Source of the DNA: Karstenula rhodostoma CBS 690.94
Taxonomy: Eukaryota; Ascomycota; Dothideomycetes; Pleosporales; Didymosphaeriaceae
Reading direction: 5' to 3'
Assembly: GCA_010093485.1 (NCBI GenBank)
Contig: MU001503.1
Coordinates: 1,509,132 to 1,573,131, forward strand
Length of the DNA: 64,000 bases
Shown: piece by piece, positions 57,701 through 64,000 of the stretch
Position numbering within the stretch: position 1 is the first letter of the stretch
Layout of the letters: each line of letters opens with the position of its first letter
Notes under the pieces: generated by a model
Databases searched by the model: none
What the model saw: the letters and a program-made list of their open reading frames with translations, nothing else
Told to the model about the DNA's origin: nothing
Translations under genes and position numbers: made by a program

Positions 57701-58549
57701 TATACTAGAGTTTAAATTATTATAGAATAAAATAAAATATATTATATATATAACTAGAAATAGTAGACTATAATAATTAGTAAAACTTAACTAAATAAGT
57801 AGAGAATCTAGTTTATATTAATTTATATAAGTATATATAATAGTAAAAGTAGTATTTTATTTACTAATTTATAATATTATAGTAGAGGTTATCTAACCTA
57901 CTACTTAAGGTACTTATTAAGTAGCTAAGGTAGCTTATTAGCTAAATAACTCTAATATACTCTTCTTCTATAACTAGGGAAATATATAATACTAATAAAG
58001 AAGCTTAACTAGAAGTATAGAAAGTAAACTAAGTAGGAGAATAACTAAATTAATAAGTTATTTAAGAAGTTATAGTAAATCTTTTAGTAATAACTATTTA
58101 TTTAGTTTTAAATTTCTTTTTTTATTTATATACTTTAGTAGTATAAGCTTTAGTAGCGTTATTAGTTATCTAAAAAGTATAAGTAAAGTATTAAAAAGTA
58201 AAAGATAAGAATATACTATAAGATAGAATAATAAAAATAAAAAAAAAAAATTAAAAAAATATAAAAAATATTTTTTTATTCTATCTACCTCTACTAGTTT
58301 ATACTATATAATAATTATTTATCTTATTTACTATTATTTACTATACCTAGTTATAAGGCTATTACTATTTATAAATACTATACTAAGTACTAGAAAACTT
58401 TTACTCTAGCTAATTAATATCGTGACACTAATAATAGTATAATATAAGTAGGAAATTATAGTCTAAACTATATATTTCTAAGGAAAGCTAATTTAAATAA
58501 TTAAATTCTACTAGTAAATAAATAATAAGTACTATTTATCTAGGGGGTA

Positions 58550-58755
58550 TATTAAGAATATAAATAATACTTAGTAATATTAGGGTTTATAGAGCTCTAA
58601 TTAGTTATAATAAGGGGTACCTTAACCTAAGTACTAAACTAATTTAGAATAAGTATAATATATAACTAGCCTTTCTAGTAATCTTTTCTTATATAGTAAT
58701 TTAATTAATTTACTCCCTAAATAAAGGGATATTTAAACTCCTTTTCTTTATTATA
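58550..58755 (+). repeat. Right LTR of the Copia element
   Basis: 206 bp, alignable end to end with 51527-51732 and followed by the ATAGT target duplication. Confidence 0.85.
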
Positions 58756-60924
58756 ATAGTTTATATACCTATATATTATTAATAATATAAAGAAGGTAAT
58801 AGATTTAAGTAGTATATATATTAATAAGTATAAGGTTAAGTCTATAATAGAGATTTTTATACTTTTATATAAAGTTTTTTATTAGTATAGTAATAAGTTT
58901 ATATTATTTTTTAGTAACTACTAGTTATAAAACTAGCTAATATAGTTATTAGTAATTTATAAAATATTAATAGTAATTTTTTAGTAATTTATCCTTTAGT
59001 ACTATAGGGCTATATATTAGAATCTAGCTCTACTATTCTATTAATTTCTATATTTTTTAGTATAGTATATTATTTAGTATAGTACTAACTATAATAAAAA
59101 TATTCCTTTTAAAATATTCTATTATATTTACTATTTAATCTATTATAGCTCTATTTAGTTCTTATAAATAGTTCCTTATACTAAATTTCTCTCTAATCTA
59201 GATATTATAGAGTAGCTTTAGAATATTTATATATATATAGTATATAGTATTAATTAGAAAGTTATATAAAAAGGATATTATTACTAGATTAAATAAGTAT
59301 AACTAATAAGATAGACTATTATTATATAAAATTATAAGCCTATTATATTAGCTTATAATTACTACTTATATAAAGGTTTTTTTAGTTTCTATATAACCTA
59401 TACTATTAATTAGTATATTATATCTATTAGTATAGAAAAAGTAATAGTATTTTTATCTAGTTCTAATTTATATATAGGTACCTTCTATTATATATAATTA
59501 ATAGAATTATTTAGAATTATTTAGTTATTTTATTTTTATAATCTAGGTAATAGCGGGTTTATTACCTATAACTAAGGTAATATTAGCTTTTAAAATAAAT
59601 ATTTAACTAGTATAAATATCTAATATATTTCCTATATTTATATATAAGAGTTTTATTTTATTAATAAATAGTTTAAGGAATATATTTATAACTTTATATT
59701 AAATACTTTCTAGTATAATAATTATAACTAGTATATTATCTAGCTTCTTATATATTATTAATTTAAAATTATATATATTAAAACTTACTAGTATAACTAT
59801 TATATACTTCTTTACTATAGATATTAAGCTAATACTATTAATAGTTAGATATAAAACTAAATAATAGTAATTATAAAATAGACCCTTTTTATACTAGTAG
59901 TTAAAAAGCTCTCTATTATAAATATTAGTATATATATATCTATTTAGATTAGAAAACTTTCTATTCTTATAATATTAAAACTCTAATATTTATTATAGAC
60001 TACTAAACTAGCTTCTAAAATAGTCTATTATAAATATATAAGGAAATTAAATAATAGATTAAAATAGTTTATATTACTACTTTATCTCTTTAAAATAGTA
60101 AAGCTAGTTATAAAAGCTATATATTCTATTATTATAATATTATACTATATATACTATATAATTCTAGAAATAGTAGTTAAAGTAGATTATCTTTATAGTA
60201 TTAATAAATACTTAATTTTTAAGAATAGTTTTTACTAACTTTTTAATATTTATATTATATTATTTCTAGATTACTCTATATAATACCCTCTACTATAAAT
60301 AAAAATAATTTATAAAAACTTAGTATACCTCTATATTAAATAGGAAAATATAATTAATTACTAGATTTTAGTTCCTTTATATATTAGTTATAGTATTATA
60401 ATTACTTATCTTTATTAGGCTATATAGTAAATAGCTTATTATATCTACTATACTAGCTTATATTTAATCTATTTATTAGATTCTAGTATATTTATTTATT
60501 TTCTAGAAATTTATTATAAACTAATAAATTAATATATTTATTCTAGTTATTTTTTTTATTATTACTTTATTTAAGTTATTCTTTTATAAGTCTATTAGCT
60601 TTTATAGCTAGTATAAATTTTTTATATATAGTTTTTTCTAGATTATTAAAAGGGATATTCTTATAGTAGTAAAGTTTAAAATATTTTTTCTTTATTTACT
60701 AGTTAATATTATACCCCCTACTATATCTAAAAAAATATTTATACTAATAGTTTCTATTTCTTATTTAGTTTATTACTAGTACTATTTAGTATAGCCCTAT
60801 AGAATAAAGTATAACTACTATATTAATCTATAATAGTATTAATATTAATAAATAGAAATAAACTATAATATAGAGAGGTTATTTATTTATATTAGTATTA
60901 GTATTAGACCACTACTATAGGTAT
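58756..60924. other. AT-rich DNA, element remnants not identified
   Basis: About 2.2 kb of RIP-type DNA. The minus strand shows some runs of protein-like codons between stops (around 58890-59160), perhaps an old transposon in that direction, but I cannot name it. Confidence 0.4.
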
Positions 60925-61032
60925 ATATATATTATAGAGATTTACTATAAGGTAGGGTAACTTAATAAAGTAGGGGGGATAAAAAGGCGCGTTATACTTT
61001 ACTAATACACGAATAAAGGGGGACTAAAAAAG
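60925..61032. repeat. 108-bp dispersed repeat, copy 2, less mutated
   Basis: Same sequence family as 42811-42917. It keeps GGCGCG and ACACG, so it is less RIP-affected. It runs directly into the assembly gap. Confidence 0.75.
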
Positions 61033-61562
61033 NNNNNNNNNNNNNNNNNNNNNNNNNNNNNNNNNNNNNNNNNNNNNNNNNNNNNNNNNNNNNNNNNNNN
61101 NNNNNNNNNNNNNNNNNNNNNNNNNNNNNNNNNNNNNNNNNNNNNNNNNNNNNNNNNNNNNNNNNNNNNNNNNNNNNNNNNNNNNNNNNNNNNNNNNNNN
61201 NNNNNNNNNNNNNNNNNNNNNNNNNNNNNNNNNNNNNNNNNNNNNNNNNNNNNNNNNNNNNNNNNNNNNNNNNNNNNNNNNNNNNNNNNNNNNNNNNNNN
61301 NNNNNNNNNNNNNNNNNNNNNNNNNNNNNNNNNNNNNNNNNNNNNNNNNNNNNNNNNNNNNNNNNNNNNNNNNNNNNNNNNNNNNNNNNNNNNNNNNNNN
61401 NNNNNNNNNNNNNNNNNNNNNNNNNNNNNNNNNNNNNNNNNNNNNNNNNNNNNNNNNNNNNNNNNNNNNNNNNNNNNNNNNNNNNNNNNNNNNNNNNNNN
61501 NNNNNNNNNNNNNNNNNNNNNNNNNNNNNNNNNNNNNNNNNNNNNNNNNNNNNNNNNNNNNN
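61033..61562. other. Assembly gap (530 N)
   Basis: Run of N. The sequence on both sides is AT-rich repeat DNA, so the gap is probably an unresolved repeat. Confidence 0.99.
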
Positions 61563-62516
61563 TATAATATATATTTAAATTAGTAATAAATAAAGTTTTC
61601 TTTATATTATTAAGTAATTATATAATATAAAATAGACCTTTTTAAATAAATAAAATTATATAAGGATTTCTCTATAAATCTATTAAAAAATTATAATTAT
61701 AGCTTTAATATTATAAAAGTTATTAAAGAATAAAGAAATTCTCTTTTATAGAGATTTTATATAAATCTAGTATATTTATATATACCTATATATATCTATA
61801 TATACCTATATATACCTATATACTCTAGATAGTATAGGTATAAATATATATAAATATATATATCTATATAACTCTCCTAAAAAACCTTTTATAATAAAGT
61901 AAGCCCTAGATTAATATAGTAATATATACTATAACTATAAATATTTAAAAATACTAGAACTAGTTCTTCTAATAACTAATACTTACTAATAGATACTAAA
62001 AGGTAGATAAAAAAAAGATTCTATAAATAAACTAAGTTACTAAATACCTATTATAGGCTTTAAAAATTTAAAATTATAGTAGTATATACTAAATAACTTA
62101 ATCTATTACTAAAAAATAGTAGTATTTAAGTTAATTAAAATATAAACTATCTAGATATATTTAAAAAACCCTATATATAATATTATATAATAAACTATAA
62201 ATCTAGATTTTTATAATTATTATAGTAACTAAATAAACTAGTAGCTATATTTAAAAAATTACTAAGAAAACTAAAGTTAATATTACCTTTAAAATTAGTT
62301 TATATTTAAATAAGTAATAGTCTATAGTAGATATATTAGGGTAGAACTATTAGTAAATTATTAAATATAAATATTTTCTAATATAAAACTAAGAAAATTA
62401 TTTATATTTAAAAATAAATAGTAAAGTCTATAAGCTAATACCCCTTTTATATATATATATAATATAATTTAACTATATTTTAAGTAAGTCTTTACTTAGA
62501 ATATAGAGAATTTATT
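61563..62516. other. AT-rich DNA, no element identified
   Basis: RIP-type composition right of the gap, with a short TATATACC/TATATATC run around 61786-61870. No ORF. Confidence 0.5.
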
Positions 62517-62788
62517 AGCTATAATATAACTATATATTTATAGACTAAAACTAAATTTAGAAATATTCCTTTATAAGGCCCTTTAGAATAGCTAGTAGAG
62601 TTTAGAATAAGTATATAAATATAAGATTTATTATTTATTATAGGGGTCTATTATTTATATAATAAGGTATTATTAGTTATAATATAATTATATAATTATA
62701 GACTAAAACTAAGTTTAGAAGTATCCCCTTATAAGGCCCTCTAGAGTAGCTAGTAAAACTTAAAATAATTATATAAGTATAAAATTTA
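62517..62788. repeat. Direct duplication of about 110 bp
   Basis: Two copies, about 62517-62630 and 62675-62788, sharing TATAGACTAAAACTAA and TATAAGGCCCT. Differences are mostly transitions. Confidence 0.75.
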
Positions 62789-63099
62789 ATATCTAGTTTT
62801 TAGTTTTAGTTTATACTACTTAGATAGACTATTTTCTTTATAGCTAGAAAGGGTTATTATACTATAGATTATTATACTATCTATTATATAAGAGTAGAGC
62901 TATTTCTAAATTTAGAGATATTCCTTTTTAAGACTATAGTAGGTAAATAAAGTAGGTATCTATTATTATAAATAAAAGAAAGAAACTAATATAAAAAATA
63001 ATATATATTACTATAAATAATTATAAATACTAGAGTATAGAGTTTATAAGAGAGAAAGTAAGAAAAAAGTAGTAGAATTATATAATTATAGATATTAAT

Positions 63100-63610
63100 T
63101 TTACTTATACTAAGCCTAATTAAATTATATAGATAAGTAAGGTAATAGTAAATAGTATATATATTTATATCTAGAGACTATATTATTATATTAATATATA
63201 AGAGTATTTTTATATATATATAATTAAGTATTTACTATTATAATTAGTTTCCTATATATAGAATAGCCCTATACTAATACTAATTATTAGTAAGGAAAGA
63301 AATATTAATATAGAATATATAAGTAATCTACTATATAATATAATATAAACTTATATTATCTTTACTTTTACTAAGCCTAATTAATATATATAGATAAGTA
63401 ATATAATAGTAAATAGTATATATTTCTATACCTTAAGACTATATTATTATATTAATATATATAAGTATTTTTATATATATATAGCTAAGTATTTACTAAT
63501 ATAATTAGTTTCCTATATATAGGGTAGCCCTATACTAATATTAATAATTAGTAAGTAAAAAAATATTAATATAGAATATATAAGTAATCTATTATATAAT
63601 ATAATATAAA
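63100..63610. repeat. Direct duplication of about 250 bp
   Basis: Copies at about 63100-63350 and 63361-63610 share TACTAAGCCTAATTAA at the left, TTAGTTTCCTATATATAG in the middle and TAGAATATATAAGTAATCTA at the right. Tandem, same orientation. Confidence 0.8.
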
Positions 63611-64000
63611 TTTAAAAATAATAGAATAATAATAAAGGCCCTTTATATACTAAAAAATAAAAATTAACCTTTATACTTTCTACTATTTCTATAACCTCTA
63701 CCCTCTACCTTATATAATTAACTACTATAAAGAGCTTTTATTTAAACTTCTTAATAAGCTAGTAGCGCTAGTATTACTAATAAGTAATAAATTCCTAGAT
63801 ATAACTTAAATTTACTAAAGTAGTACTAAATAACCTCTTATTAATCTATATATTTATAGGGGAGGGTCTAGCTTAATTTACTTATATAGAGACTTAAAGA
63901 TAGACTATAAAAATTTTATAATCTAATTATTTTACTATTTATACCTATAACTATAGAATAGAGGGGGTTCTAAAAAATATAGAACCTTTTATTATAATAA

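Larger units (their letters stand above)
51527..58755 (+). mobile_element. Copia-type LTR retrotransposon, RIP-inactivated
   Basis: Two 206-bp LTRs (51527-51732 and 58550-58755), both beginning TATTAAGAATATAAATAATA and ending in TATA, consistent with TG...CA ends after RIP. An ATAGT duplication on both sides marks the insertion, and GGGGG precedes the right LTR as a purine tract. Internally, around 55780-56010, the RT reads through stops as the Copia pattern, including LVLFYIDNILLLYYNN for the YVDD box, and the following RNase H region (to about 56930) keeps IDNLLIKQLFYRYITLLFSS and NNQQIIKLV. Gag, protease and integrase should lie to the left, in Copia order, but are too eroded to delimit. 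Size (7.2 kb) is somewhat long for the class. Confidence 0.85.
40454..64000. repeat. RIP-mutated AT-rich repeat block
   Basis: Composition changes within a few bases of the HET stop. From there the sequence is dominated by A and T, and CA and TG dinucleotides are almost absent by eye, while CC, CT and GG/AG survive. That is the expected product of repeat-induced point mutation at CpA. No ORF of meaningful length remains. Identified contents are two LTR retrotransposons, several tandem repeats and other direct repeats. It continues past the right edge and contains one assembly gap. Confidence 0.9.

Overview
The window is nuclear DNA of a filamentous ascomycete (Pezizomycotina; a Dothideomycete is my best guess). 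The evidence is the short GT-AG introns (mostly 45-60 nt, CTAAC/CTAAT-like branch sites), a Zn2Cys6 regulator, a HET-domain protein, a UstYa-type protein, a fungal rhodopsin-like membrane protein, a mannitol-1-phosphate dehydrogenase end, and a large AT-rich block with the signature of repeat-induced point mutation (RIP).

Layout. 1-40,450 is ordinary-composition, gene-bearing DNA. From the left it holds: the 3' end of mannitol-1-phosphate 5-dehydrogenase; two short Gly-rich, possibly membrane-anchored proteins; a three-exon Zn2Cys6 transcription factor; a decayed gene region (7.1-8.3 kb); intron-bearing tRNA-Lys(CTT) and tRNA-Pro(AGG); an SRR1-domain protein; a head-to-head pair of related repeat proteins (12.1-15.0 kb); a GH47 mannosidase; a tiny one-TM protein; a secreted But2-like protein; a seven-exon amino-acid permease; a five-exon rhodopsin-like 7TM protein; a small secreted protein and a UstYa-like protein; a GNAT acetyltransferase; a Cys-rich secreted protein; a metaxin/FAXC-like GST-fold protein; an F-box-like acidic protein; tRNA-Ala(CGC); tRNA-Tyr(GTA); and a HET-domain protein ending at 40,453.

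40,454-64,000 is an abrupt switch to very AT-rich DNA with almost no CA/TG dinucleotides and no credible open gene. In it I can outline a 9.6 kb Gypsy-type LTR retrotransposon (41,603-51,179), a 7.2 kb Copia-type element with matched 206-bp LTRs and an intact 5-bp target duplication (51,527-58,755), several tandem repeats, other direct repeats and a 530-bp assembly gap.

Most unusual signal. All four tRNA genes carry the usual intron after position 37. Two of them (tRNA-Pro at 9,265 and tRNA-Ala at 36,596) also carry a second insertion of 51 and 50 nt in the D-arm. Each has the features of a spliceosomal intron (GTAAG start, CTAAT/CTAAC branch sequence, AG end), and removing it restores a normal 72-nt tRNA. 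If these are removed in vivo, a GT-AG intron is being spliced from Pol III transcripts or the tRNA endonuclease has an additional site. I regard this as the best candidate for something undescribed. All exon structures were built by eye from splice signals and frame continuity; no homology search or RNA evidence was available.
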